From the NCBI GenBank assembly GCA_026119855.1, contig JAOWBW010000561.1, positions 124,001-188,000 of the forward strand: a stretch of DNA of 64,000 bases. Reading direction: 5' to 3'. This DNA is from Campanula takesimana. Taxonomy: Eukaryota; Streptophyta; Magnoliopsida; Asterales; Campanulaceae. Under the pieces are notes generated by a model, which saw only the letters and a list, made by a program, of their open reading frames with translations, was not told where the DNA came from and made no database searches. Below are positions 48,016-59,000 of this stretch, piece by piece. Position 1 is the first letter of the stretch; every line of letters starts with the position of its first letter. The position numbers and the translations under genes were made by a program.

Positions 48016-48633
48016 TCACTCGTTCTTAAATCCATTGCTATAGTTTGGTTGTTGACTTGGTTCTTGTAGCAAACGAGATGAAATGTCAGACCCTAAACGG
48101 GTTAGATTAACGTAATCCGTAGGAGAGTGAGCCGGTAATCCTGGAATCAACAACCCAATCACCCTATAAAACTTGAGGAACCATCCTTCTCTATATCCTT
48201 TACCCCTTGTCCATGGCAAGATAAAACTCCTGATCAGCTCCCACGCTGCATTCAAAATCTTGGGTATAGCCCACAGCAGTGAAAAGTAGTTCCTGTTCGG
48301 TTCTTCTCCAAGAACCTGAATATCATCAAAAGAGTATGTTAGTGAGCTCACTTGAGTCGGGTCTAGTTTTGAGTAGTAGTTGAGTTTATGAGTGTGAGGA
48401 GAGAGGAAATGTGAACTATTGCAGTGGGAATTATCCTGTTCCGCTGTAGTCAATGGTCATGATATAGATAGCCCCCCTTGCATCTATGTCAAGTGCTGAG
48501 ATTAATTTGACCCATGTGAGACCCACCTTAAAGCGAATGAATCTGGAACGTTAATGCTGAAGTGGGGCCAGTGTCACCATCTAGGCCATCGACGGTAGCG
48601 AAGCAGGGAAACTCCCATTCGTTGCAGCAGTTC

Positions 48634-48684
<51 letters not shown>

Positions 48685-50831
48685 GTTACCTGGCCCTTAT
48701 AACAACTGTTGAAGTATAGACATGGTCCAAAGTGCTTAAAAAGAGTGGTTTTGTCATCATAGGGCAACCTAGGCACCATATCATTGCAATACACATGCCT
48801 CAAATACCTCACATGATACAATCCCATCTTCTCCTTCATAAACTCCCCAAATTGCTCATTTCCAACTCTAGGCTGCCCAAAAGTGTAGACACCTTCCAGC
48901 CTCTCCAACAACCCTCCCTCCCCATGTAATACCAACACGCCCACAAACAAAATCGCTAACGCCCCTCCCAAGCTATGCCCTGTCAGAATAAACTTTGCAT
49001 CCTCATTCTTCTCCAAAATAGCTCTAAGCTTTTCTCTAATTGTGTAGTAGGCAAATGGTTTTTGGTCATTGCCTTGTTGGATGTCTTTTGGCCAGCCTTG
49101 GGACTTCTGCAAGCCGAGAGCTTTCATGAAGCCAGCATGGACCTTACCCACGCCTTCAAGCTCGTACCATGAGAGATCGACGTCTGTAATCCATGCATCT
49201 GCATTGAATGGGTCTGTGCCTCTAAACGCCACTACTATCAAGTTAGATTTAGCAGTTGTGTCTTGGAACATGATGGCCTGTGTTGAGTGCACCTCCTGGT
49301 AATCTACAATTTAAGAGGAAAAAAATATACTTAAAATATGTGAATAATTTATTTTGAATCTTTCAAGTTCGTTTGTCCAAATTTCTTATTGTGTTTGTTT
49401 AAACGGTCCAAATAAAAGCCGATGACCCAGATTAAATATTGACCATATCAACACCGATGACCCAAATTATATAAAACACGCCAAAATATAAATAATTTTA
49501 TGAAGAAGATTACGATTATGAAAAAACCAAAAAATATTCATAAGCTATCTGTCATCAGATTCACGTAGTAAGGTGTCAGGCTGCCGTTAGGAAAGTAGTC
49601 ATTTTCCTCCCTTGAGGTTGAACATATTTTAAAGAAAATGTACTTTGATGAAATGTATTCCACATTTTGTATTTTCAATGTTAATTAGGTCTGATCTTGG
49701 TTAAGCTTGGCTAGCTGTCCAATTATGAATTTTTTATTTAACTGTATGAGTGATGTTTATGAAATCATTAACCAGCAGCTGGACCGGGAAAAGTCAAATT
49801 AAGATCATTTTTATTTAAATATTTGTGCAGGAACCAAAGATTAATCAGATCATCAAGGTTTGAACTTGAAACATGGCAAAAAAAAAAAAAAAAAAAAAAA
49901 AACAAACATGGCAACATTTTATTACATACAAGTGCATAATGACCCCCTGACCCCTTCTTCTTTAGGAATTAACAATAGACCCCCCTTTTTGGAGTGATTC
50001 CCTTAAGCAAATAGTGCTAATATGATAATAATAATTAATAATATTAACAATATTAAAAATCATAACGATAATAACCATAATAAGTGTTATTTTAGTTATA
50101 GCCCTACCATATACTCCCTCCGTCTCACCTCACTTGAGACCTTTGAGGTGGGCACAATAACTAAGAAAAAAGAATAAAATAAAGAAAATGTGTGGTAGAA
50201 AATGAAGAGAAGACATGCCCGGTTCATCGAACCGCCGGTTTGCCGGTTCATGATCCGGCGGTTCACCGGTTCGTAAAAATCATAAATCGCTATAAACCGT
50301 ATATAGACGGTTCACGGTTCCGGTTCATGAACCGCCGGTTCATCCGGCGGTTCACGGTTCATCCCGGTTCGTTCATTTTTTTTTTTTTAGACTTGGACTT
50401 GGACGGGCCGGCTGGGCCGCTGGCGCTGGAGCCTGGAGGAGCTGGCTGGCGGGCGCTGGGCTTGGAAGAATGGAAGGTTGGGCTTGGGCGGCCCAAATTG
50501 GGCATGTCTTGTTTAGTTGTTTCTTTCTTCTTTTTTTTTTTTTCCTTTTTTTTTTGACATAAGGTATAAGAAGTGCATTTCTGACCTTATTATTATTATT
50601 TTACAGAAATCTTTAATAACATGTTTTCATGCAAATTTTAAAAAAAATGAACTTTTTCTATTGTTTTTTGCATAAAAAACTCAAGAAATACAATGTATAG
50701 AAAAAAAGGGGACGACACCCTTTCAATTTTATTAATTCAAATAAAAATTACATGGAGGGGGACAACCAAACCGTAGCAACATCACGTGTGAGAGATTGAC
50801 GGTAATACTCCAGTCCATTTCGCCGGGTGAC

Positions 50832-50862
<31 letters not shown>

Positions 50863-52773
50863 TCCGGATAACCTGCCGGTTCATGACCCGCCGGTTTATC
50901 CGCCGGTTTTCAGAAGGTAACCCATAGTTAACCGTGAACCGCCGGTTCACGGTTCACATTTTGAATTCCGGTTCACGGTTCGCCGGTTTACCGGTTATTA
51001 TCCGGTTTGTTACCCGTCGGTTCTCCGGGTAATTTGACCCGGATGGGCATGTCTAGTGGGGTTAATAGTAGGTTGGTTGAATGAATTGTGTGGTGGAAAA
51101 TGAAGAGAGAATGAGTAGGTGGGGTAGATTGAATATAAAATAATAAAATCATGTCCATTTTGGGAGGTCTCAAGTGAAGTGGGACGGCCCAAAATGAAAT
51201 AAAGTCTCAAGTGAGGTGGGGCGGAGGGAGTAAAATCTAGTACTACATAACGGACTAACTTTCTAGCTTATTTGGAAAAAGAAATTTTGTTGAAAAATGT
51301 TAATCATGATACACAAAAAGGTGACATGGTGTTAGTAGCCTAGTAGAGCTCACATTATGCGTAAAGGCTAGACATAAAGCTTAATGTAATGTATTCTCTC
51401 TGTCCCACTTTAAGGTTCTTAGTTTGACATTATACGGGGATTAAAAAATATAAATGTTGTGAGTATGAAAAGTAAAATATATATGAGAGAAAAAGTGGGT
51501 AGAGAGTTTTTGTTGTGAGAATGACAAGTGGGTCGCCTTGTCCATTTTAAGTAATAAAGCAACTGAAAACCTTAATTTAAGACAAACCAAAAAAGAAAGT
51601 AAGAACTTTAAACTGAAAAGGGAGAACTGGAACAGAGGGAGTACAAGTTAATTCTCATCAAACTTGAGGAATACATATATAACTTTTAGAAGCGGTTTGG
51701 AGTCGGTAATCATGATCAATCAACTAACAAAAGGTCGCCTAAGCATAAAAATAAAGTAAAAGTTGGTTTATTCTTACCATTCCAGAAATTGTAGAATCCA
51801 ATATACTCCATCTGAAAAAATAAAATAAAAATAATAATAATACAATAAAATAAAATAAAAAAATAAAAAATCAATATATACTAGAGTTTCAAATTCAAGA
51901 GTTCATTCATATACACAGGATATTATACTGTATTGGATTACAGTAACAAGTTTGTGTTCATATACTGGCCGCGTAAACATAACAGTAACTGTAACTGACA
52001 AGGTGTATTGGATTACCGTAACTCGATTATAGGATTCTACTATGTTATTACGATCGAAGTTGTAATGGATTACTGTAACAAAGTTAATTATTTATGTTCA
52101 AAATGACAGCATAAAGATAAAAAGCGAACGAAAATTACGTACCTTCCATTGATTTCTTATTACATTTTGAACAAAGGCTTCATTCTCGTACGATAGTTTA
52201 GCAGCCATGATAGATAGCGATGAAATATATCTGTTGCTTCCATTATTAATTTTTCTGTCTAGCTCCGTTCTGCTGTCCAGTTGCCCTATTATTGACCTGA
52301 ATTTTGCTAATGATCTTTCAACCTTCACCACTTTTCCTGTAATTACTTGTTAATTATTTAACCATTTTTGATTGCATTTGCATGCATGCCTCATGCAAAG
52401 AAAATGACCAAATAAGTTTGTTAAAACAATGATAAATTTAAGAAAAATAAGGTACTACTTAATTACCTAATAAGAGATTTAATAGAAGCCGGAGCAAGCC
52501 TCCGTTGTTTGACAAAAGATTCAACACCTCCTCCAGAACGTATCCGATCCAAGCCAACGGCGTCTTCACATAAAGTAGGAGTTTTTGGAGCAGGAGGGAG
52601 ATGAAGATGAGCCATCGATGTTCAAGTTGTTGAAGATTCTCAGGATCAGGGATTTCGAAAAAGTTTCTTTTATATAAACTCCTTGAAAATAATATTCGGA
52701 AAAGATCAAAGAGGGTGGCTTCTTGTGCATTCAGAACAAGATAATTGCTACAGAAATTATCATTACGAGCCAT
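48016..52773 (-). CDS. OBL1: Class-3 (OBL1-type) triacylglycerol lipase
   Basis: Five minus-strand exons join in frame: 52773-52467, 52336-52143, 51811-51778 (34 nt), 49303-48690 and 48315-48016, giving 482 residues. Oil-body lipase 1 of Arabidopsis and castor acid lipase hydrolyse triacylglycerol at lipid droplets; this protein has the same layout. Visible: an N-terminal Leu-rich membrane-associating stretch (about 54-70, LIFISLLLQKLLLYVKTPLA) and the class-3 lipase core with AFRGTDPFNADAWITD, the nucleophile elbow FILTGHSLGGALA (Ser about 289), the acid NDMVPRLPYDD (Asp about 353) and the catalytic His in GLPAHSPTDYVN (His about 446). All three triad residues are present. The start is the first ATG, with a TATA-like box about 80 nt upstream. 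Intron 3 is about 2.5 kb and carries a MITE with a nested element; intron 4 has a (GA)n run. Closeness to OBL1 rather than another class-3 lipase is judged from memory. Confidence 0.9.
48636..48681. repeat. (GA)n microsatellite in lipase intron 4
   Basis: About 46 bp of GA repeat; on the gene strand it is a CT run starting 8 nt after the donor site. Confidence 0.95.
49876..49901. repeat. A-run in lipase intron 3
   Basis: About 25 A in a row between two nearly identical ACATGGCA segments. Confidence 0.85.
50114..51230. mobile_element. Stowaway-like MITE split by a CCGGTTC-rich element
   Basis: The left end CTCCCTCCGTCTCACCTCAC and right end GTGAGGTGGGGCGGAGGGAG mirror each other and have TA flanks (50112-50113, 51231-51232). 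The 844-bp element at 50211-51054 lies inside, in lipase intron 3. Confidence 0.8.
50211..51054. mobile_element. hAT-like element rich in AACCGCCGGTTC
   Basis: Begins AGACATGCCCGG and ends CCGGATGGGCATGTCT, like the GACATGGC ends of the hAT element at 16291-17188. The outer 150 bp on each side are almost entirely palindromic GAACCGCCGGTTC motifs. I could not find a matching 8-bp duplication, so hAT membership rests on end and body similarity. A TAAA tandem run is at about 50832-50860. Confidence 0.65.
51394..51641. mobile_element. Stowaway-like MITE in lipase intron 3
   Basis: Ends CTCTCTGTCCCACTTTAAGG / TTTAAACTGAAAAGGGAG...ACAGAGGGAG, TA at the edges. Interior AGAACCTTAA-like segments match 15467-15707. 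Confidence 0.7.
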
Positions 52774-52854
52774 GTCTTGAAAGCAAAGGAAATATTGAAG
52801 ATGAATAGATGATGATGATGAGCTAGTTGTTGAGTTGCTTTGTCAACATCCCAA

Positions 52855-52865
52855 CTATATATACA
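52855..52865 (-). promoter_or_regulatory. TATA-like box of the lipase gene
   Basis: TGTATATATAG on the minus strand, about 80 nt upstream of the start codon at 52773; spacing allows a leader of about 50 nt. Confidence 0.5.
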
Positions 52866-52914
52866 ACCAATTTATTTTAATTCTATTAATAAATGTATAC
52901 TAGTGATTACCACC

Positions 52915-52975
52915 ATCACAACAACAACAACAAAGCCTTAGTCCCAAAATAATTTGGGGTCGGCTAACATGAATC
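52915..52975 (-). mobile_element. Au-SINE-like 3' fragment
   Basis: CAACAACAACAACAAAGCC, then TTAGTCCCAAAATAATTTGG then GGTCGGCTAACATGAATCC is the reverse complement of the conserved Au SINE 3' end, longer than the fragment in TGS1 intron 7. It lies about 140 bp upstream of the lipase start. Confidence 0.6.
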
Positions 52976-53253
52976 CTCATATGACATTGTGATAATCTAT
53001 ATATCTTTATGCAATTTTGAAAAATGTTATTGATACAATTCCTAACAATAAAACAATAGCAACTTTTAAATTTGTAAAATAATAGCAAGATTTTCACAAA
53101 ATAATGGTCAAAGTTCGAATGAATTGACCACATGAACAGTAAAAGTGCACATTGAGCTGGGACAGAGGTAGTATTAGGAAAAAAGATTGAATATTATTTG
53201 TTCAGATAAGCTAAGCTAGCATGTGGAGTACCGAATAAGACTAGATTTTATGC

Positions 53254-53430
53254 ACTCCCATAATACATGTACAGTTGACTTGTCAATGCTTTTATAGAAT
53301 ATGCTTTATCTATTTGTCCATTATTTGTACAATTTTAAAATTGCATTAAAGCTATTTTCAGATTTAGAAATGCGATATCATAATTTGAGACATAAAAAAA
53401 GGTGACATTTATTATGAAACGGCGGGAATA
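53254..53430. mobile_element. Degraded Stowaway-like MITE
   Basis: Begins near CACTCCCATAATACATGTAC and ends GACATTTATTATGAAACGGC then GGGAA; the interior matches the 3356-3545 family in reverse orientation. Confidence 0.55.
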
Positions 53431-53564
53431 TGCGTCTAACCGCTGGTTCTAAACAAAATTTACCTTCTAGAAAGATATATAAATATATACACACAGGTAA
53501 TTGTCAAGTTTGATGATTGCGTGAAGAGATTGAAATTACTCAAATTATAATGTCTTTAAACTTA

Positions 53565-54469
53565 GACAAACACTTGAGACCGTCTCACCTTGTGACGGAT
53601 CCATCCATGGATCACCCATGGATATATCCACAACCCGCCCAGCAGCCCCCTCCATCCACTCAGCACGCGACACGTGTCACACACTTTTAAAAAAATCTCC
53701 CATATTTTTAAAATGCTATATTTGAGATTTTAAAGTCAAAAAAAATATTTAAAAATACCGTTGTGTTCGTCTCGACGAGACGAATAAAACTATATAAGTC
53801 ATGATATATTTTGATTTTTTTTTTAAAAAAACATAATTTTTAACACACAAAAAAATTGGGCTGCTCGTCTCCTGAGATGTAACACGTTCTTATGAAGAAA
53901 GTAACAGTTTGGTCTTAAAAAAGTAACACTTTATTGTATGCTATAACAACAGTTTTACAAACAAAAAAAAAAGGGTTTTGCATTTCAATTGTTACTTTCT
54001 CAATAAAAAATTGTTACATTTCATATATAATGTTACATATAAGAATATAAACTGTTACAATTGAGAAAAAAAAATGTTACATTCATTTTTTATAAAATGT
54101 AACATAAGTTTATTTGTCAATCGTATGTTAATTTTTGGGAGAAAAAAAGTGTTACATTTGAAAAAAAGTGTTACATTTGAAAAAAAGAGTGTTACATTCC
54201 TTTATAACAAGTGTGACATTAATTTAGTTGTCAATCTTTATGTTATCTTTAATCTATTGCAGCATAATTGTGGTACATTTTTTGAAAAAAAAAAGTGTTA
54301 CATTTAAAAAAAAAGTGTTACATTTTGTTATAAGAAGTGTTACTTTTGTTGGATGGAAAAAAAGTTGTGGGGGGGGGGGGGGAATCAGCAAAAAAAAAAA
54401 AAAAAAAAAAAATTTTTTTTTGGCGGGAACGGTCTCACAAGGTGAGACCGCCGCACAGGAGTCTCCCCC
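53565..54469. mobile_element. Second Mutator-like element filled with GTTAC motifs
   Basis: A 905-bp element with a perfect 9-bp duplication TTAAACTTA (53556-53564 and 54470-54478). The left end GACAAACACTTGAGACCGTC resembles the left end of 29432-30399 (GACAAAAACTCATG), and both termini carry the GTCTCA...TGAGAC hairpin (GGTCTCACAAGGTGAGACC on the right). The interior has TGTTACATTT and relatives about twenty times, in the last third as a near-tandem TGTTACATTTGAAAAAAAG unit. It includes a G14 run (54369-54382) and an A/T run. Confidence 0.85.
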
Positions 54470-54550
54470 TTAAACTTAACTCTAGTTTTCTTTTTCCTTC
54501 TTCTCTACTAAATATACAGAATTTGAATTTAATTTTGAAAGATACATTTC

Positions 54551-54583
54551 TACTAGCGGGTAACCCGTGCTCTGCACGGGAAA
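54551..54583. other. ACCCGTGC/GCACGGG hairpin motif
   Basis: CTAGCGGGTAACCCGTGCTC then TGCACGGGAAACC forms a CCCGTGC-TCT-GCACGGG hairpin. I know this motif from the edges of several plant transposons; here it marks the left edge of the AT-rich array that follows. The element type is unassigned. Confidence 0.45.
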
Positions 54584-54589
54584 CCAATA

Positions 54590-55610
54590 CTATATCTTAA
54601 AAATAATATTTTAACTATAGTTAACTAATATAGTAATTATCATTTTAACTAAAAATATTAATATTAATAATTAATCTATATAATTACTATTATTATAATT
54701 AAATAATATTATTGATAGTAATAGCAATGATTAATTTATATAATAATTATTATAATAAACTAATACTATTAATAGTAATAGTTAATAGATATAGTAACTA
54801 TTATGATTAATTAATAATTTAACTTATATAATAACTATTATAATTAACTAATACTAATAATAGTAATAGTTAATGTATATAGCCTATTTATAGTTAACTA
54901 ATACTATTAATAGTTAAAACTAACTAATAAAGTAACTATTATAGTTAACTAATACTATTAATAGTAACAATTAACTTATATAGTAACTATTATAGTTAAC
55001 TAATACTATTAATAGTAACAATTAAATTATATAGTAACTATTATAGTTAACTAATACTATTAATAGTAATAGTTAACTAATATATTAACTATTATAGTTA
55101 ACTAATACTAATACTATTAATAGTAATATTTAACTTGTATAGTAACTACTATTGTTAAATATTACTATTAATAGTAATACTTAATTTATACTATTAATAG
55201 TAATATATTAACATACATATTAACTATAATAGTTAAGTAATACTATTAATAGTAATAGTTAACTTGTATAGTAACTATTATAGTTAACTAATACTATTAA
55301 TAGTAATAGTTAACTTACTATTAATAGTAATAGTTAACTTGTATAGTAACTATTATAGTTAAGTAATACTATTAATAGTAATAGTTAACTTGTATAGTAA
55401 CTATTATAGTTAACTAATACTATTAATAGTAATAGTTAACTTGTATATTAACTATTATAGTTAAGTAATACTATTACTATACAAGTTAACTATTACTATT
55501 AATAGTATTACTTAATTATAATAGTTAATATACAAGTTAACTATTACTATTAATAGTAATAGTTAACTCATATCATAACTATTATTATGAGCTAATAGTA
55601 TTAGCTAATA
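54590..55610. repeat. About 1 kb AT-rich palindromic tandem array
   Basis: Repeated blocks of ATACTATTAATAGTAATAG, TTAACTTGTATAGTAAC and TATTATAGTTAACTA, roughly 55-65 bp per period and best ordered at 55200-55470. The building blocks (ACTATTAATAGT, AGTTAACT) are palindromes. Near 55470-55480 the array flips direction: after that the blocks read as the reverse complement. Confidence 0.9.
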
Positions 55611-55722
55611 ATGAGAATATCAAAAGTCACACACTTTTAGGATAGTGATGATGTGGCATCACGAAATGCAAGATTCTTTCATGATTTGTCCACGTGGCAT
55701 CACCACATCTCTCTTCACCAAC

Positions 55723-55726
<4 letters not shown>

Positions 55727-55797
<71 letters not shown>
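55727..55797. repeat. (TA)n microsatellite
   Basis: An uninterrupted TA run of about 70 bp; it produces alternating Ile-Tyr pseudo-frames on both strands. Confidence 0.95.
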
Positions 55798-55799
<2 letters not shown>

Positions 55800-56263
55800 T
55801 TTTAAGGAGCAAACGCGTTTTGACAATTTCTTTCTAAAAGAGTATTTATTTTGTATTTACAAATAAACCCCCTAAGTCTTGAGGTGCTTATCCCTTTATC
55901 TATTTCAAGAGAAAGGGGTTGTAAATAATAAGAATGCAAAACTAACAAGAAATTTCGTATTTAAGTACCATTCGGTCATTCCATCAACTGAATAGTTAAT
56001 ATTCAGTTGATAAGAGGCGACTAAAGATTGATTTCTGAACTATTAAGTTGTTTGATTATTTATCTGAATTTGTTATTTGAAATTTGTATACTTACCAAAA
56101 TGCATGATTTATTTTGAAATTCTAAAAATTGTAATGACATTTGACATAACCATTTTTTTTGCTTGTAATTTCAAAAAAAAATAAAAAAAATACTCATTTA
56201 AGGATTAAGGAAATAGTAATTATATTACTCCTAATTGAAAGAATGTGCATATTTTATGAAATA

Positions 56264-56515
56264 CTCTCTCAGTCCCACTTGAATTAGGACAATTTGCCAT
56301 TTTAGATGTCTCACTTGAAATAGGATAACCTAAAATATAAATATTGTATCTAGTGGGATCCACTTTCAAACTCACAACGACTTTCATTTATTATTCCATA
56401 CCACACTTTCTCTCTCCTACATTACTTTTCATACTCACAACACATACTCCACTAGCTTTTTTCCTTAATCCCCGTGTCTCGAGAGAGAATCATATTTTTA
56501 ACGGGACAGAGGGAG
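56264..56515. mobile_element. Stowaway-like MITE, 252 bp
   Basis: Ends CTCTCTCAGTCCCACTTG / TTTAACGGGACAGAGGGAG, TA at both edges. Confidence 0.75.
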
Positions 56516-56779
56516 TACAATATACTAAAAGATATGAAATTACTAGTATATTAGAAATTTTACCAAATATGACTTACTTTTTTAAAGTTAAGGTAGCATG
56601 GTGTATCAACTATGTGCAGAAAAAGATGAGCTTATTCTTGTGACGTTAAATCCTTCTCTTGTATGAACATCTCATATACTATGTCATTCTTTTTGTTAGT
56701 CTTAATTCATAATATTATATGAGCCTGAGCTGGGCCACTAACTTTAGGAAACTTGATAATTTCTAATTTTAATTAGTTA

Positions 56780-56958
56780 CTCCTTCCGTCCAAAAATGAT
56801 CTTCACGTTTGACTATTCAAACTTTTTAAAGATGTGAACACTTGCTTCACTAGCCATGTTGTGTATATGCACATTTAAGCCTAAATTGTAAAAATTGGAA
56901 GAACTTTTTGGGACAATGAAAAATAGCAAATGAGAAGATCATTTTGAGATGGAGGGAG
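56780..56958. mobile_element. Stowaway-like MITE, best copy of the GATCTTCAC family
   Basis: A 179-bp element with CTCCTTCCGTCCAAAAATGA at the left and CATTTTGAGATGGAGGGAG at the right, TA flanks. Other copies: 3115-3296, 17234-17413 and the split one at 28888-30588. Confidence 0.8.
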
Positions 56959-58338
56959 TATTTAACAATGAGTGATATTGCTGTTCGACAGAGAGAGAGA
57001 GAGAGAGTAATATTTGACATTTCTATTCTATTTCATCAAATTAGGATAGATAACTTGACTGATGACTAATAAGTTCATGTTGATGGCATGTAACCAAATT
57101 CCTTTAGTTTCTTGTCGTAGAAGCAATATTTACCAAGTTGCAAAAACCACCATTTTTATTTTATTTTTCAAACCGAAACCAACAAATTGTTATGTGTGTT
57201 TTTCTTACTATTAGAATTATTCCAACAGAAGAGTAATTAAAATTGATTAAAAAATTAAATTAAGAATATTCATTCAGAATTTATGATTTCTTAAATTACT
57301 CCTCTCAAAACATTTGTCAAATTCGACCCTCTTGACTTACTCCTATATAGTAAAAGTTGTAAAAGGATATCTAAGTGACCACTTTGTGTCAAATTACATA
57401 TAATATTCTCTCATAAAAAGATAGAGCCACTTTCTTATGATTATTTACATTGAACTTTAATGAAATATTTAGGAAAACTGATTCTAAAAATGAAATGAAA
57501 AGATGAAAATATGGTGAAAAACTTATTTTACACCAATTTTAATGTAAAACTTGTTTTTCATCCCTTATAAAAAACCCTGTATTTTTATAAAAATAAATAA
57601 ATTTTACACTAAAGTAAGTTAATGTAAAATAGGTTTTAAAAAAGAAAACTGACGGAATCAAAAGATTAAAATTAACGTAAATCAATGGGCCTGCCATGGC
57701 TGCGGAATATTTAACTTTCCTTATAGTCAAAGGAGATGAGTTCGTGGGCTGAGCCAAAGCCCACATTTAAAACGGGGCAGTCAACAGAGTTCTAAAGTCT
57801 AGTCAAAAGTTTGAAATCAGCTTCGTCCACGTTTAGATCGACGGAATTCACAAATTTGCGAATTATGCCATTCAAACAAAAAGCGAGAAAGATGGTTTGG
57901 TCCAATCGGGCAATAAAGTGGAGTGGAGCAACAAACATTTGCCGTGAATTTGATATAGTACCACATTTTAACGAAATAATTACATGTTTCAGTGGTTTTG
58001 TACACTAGTTCGGAAAATTTATCTCTCATTTTGATTTTTTATTGTCAATACAAATTAATTTTATTGTCGACTAATTATTTTAGTGAAATTCTAAAAATGT
58101 AACTAACAAATCATTAAGTAATTTACCAATAATAATTTTTATAATATCACTGTGACCTAGATTGACACCAATGTACGGTCAAAATTAACATATGATGACA
58201 AAAAAAAAAGACAAACTTTTTGGGACAGAAAGAGTATATTATTAGTTACTCCCTCTGTCCTAAAACAGTATGCACTATTTTGAAAATGCACGAGAATTAA
58301 GGAGAGAGTATATATATATTCAAAAGTATTGTGATCAT

Positions 58339-58435
58339 TCAGATGGCGCGACGTCTATGGCAAGAGGACTACCGGATGGCGCAAGAACGTCTATGGCAAG
58401 CAAACTACCAGATGGTGTGAGAACGTCTATGAAGG
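58339..58435. repeat. 36-bp tandem repeat, about 2.7 copies
   Basis: Each unit starts AGATGGCGCGACGTCTATGG-like (GATGG[CT]G[CT]... AACGTCTATGGCAAG) and ends with GACTACCGG or AACTACCAG. Because 36 is a multiple of three, it reads as a 12-residue repeat (ARTSMASKLPDG) in one frame, within a 61-codon frame that I do not regard as a gene. Confidence 0.8.
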
Positions 58436-59000
58436 ATTGCATCATCAACTTGTAGAAGCAAATATCATTCGCTGTAATAGGTTCGACAATGGTGAAACTC
58501 CATAGGAACTTGTAATAGACAGGGCTATAGATCGGCAGGGCTTTAGATAAGACTGTAATAGATTCCATAGGAATTTGTAAATGATGGCAATTGCCTTGAA
58601 ATGAATGATATAGTTCAGCTGTTCAAAAAGAGTGAAAAATGTAATTTCTTAGAATTAGAGATGGGGGTTAGAAAGAGAGAGAGGCTCAAGTGTTAGCATG
58701 GGCTGGACTGGACCGGCAATTGACTGTATTGAAGATTCCACCTTAAATTACCGGCAATTGACCGGCAATTTGTTTTCTATAAAAAAGATAACTGTATATA
58801 AAAAACTCAAAATTCATATAAACTATAAAAAAATAATATAAAATGAACTATTGTATTTTCTTAGGAGAAACAAATCTATAGCTAGGCCAGTGAAGCTCAA
58901 GTTTCACATCGAATCCGTCTCATAATAATAATAATGTGAACAAATTCCTTTTTCAAGCGTCATGTTGATAAGTCATATTTTTTTAAGTGAAAACTGTATA

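Larger units (their letters stand above)
55798..59000. other. Gene-less, MITE-rich stretch before the copia element
   Basis: Holds the MITEs at 56264-56515 and 56780-56958, MITE relics around 58060-58300, a short 36-bp tandem repeat (58339-58435) and plain AT-rich DNA. No exon was recognised. Confidence 0.6.

Noticed and set aside
53870..54340. GTTAC repeats as telomere-like sequence
   Set aside because: Plant telomere repeat is TTTAGGG; the GTTAC motifs are spaced, in both orientations and inside a bounded transposon.
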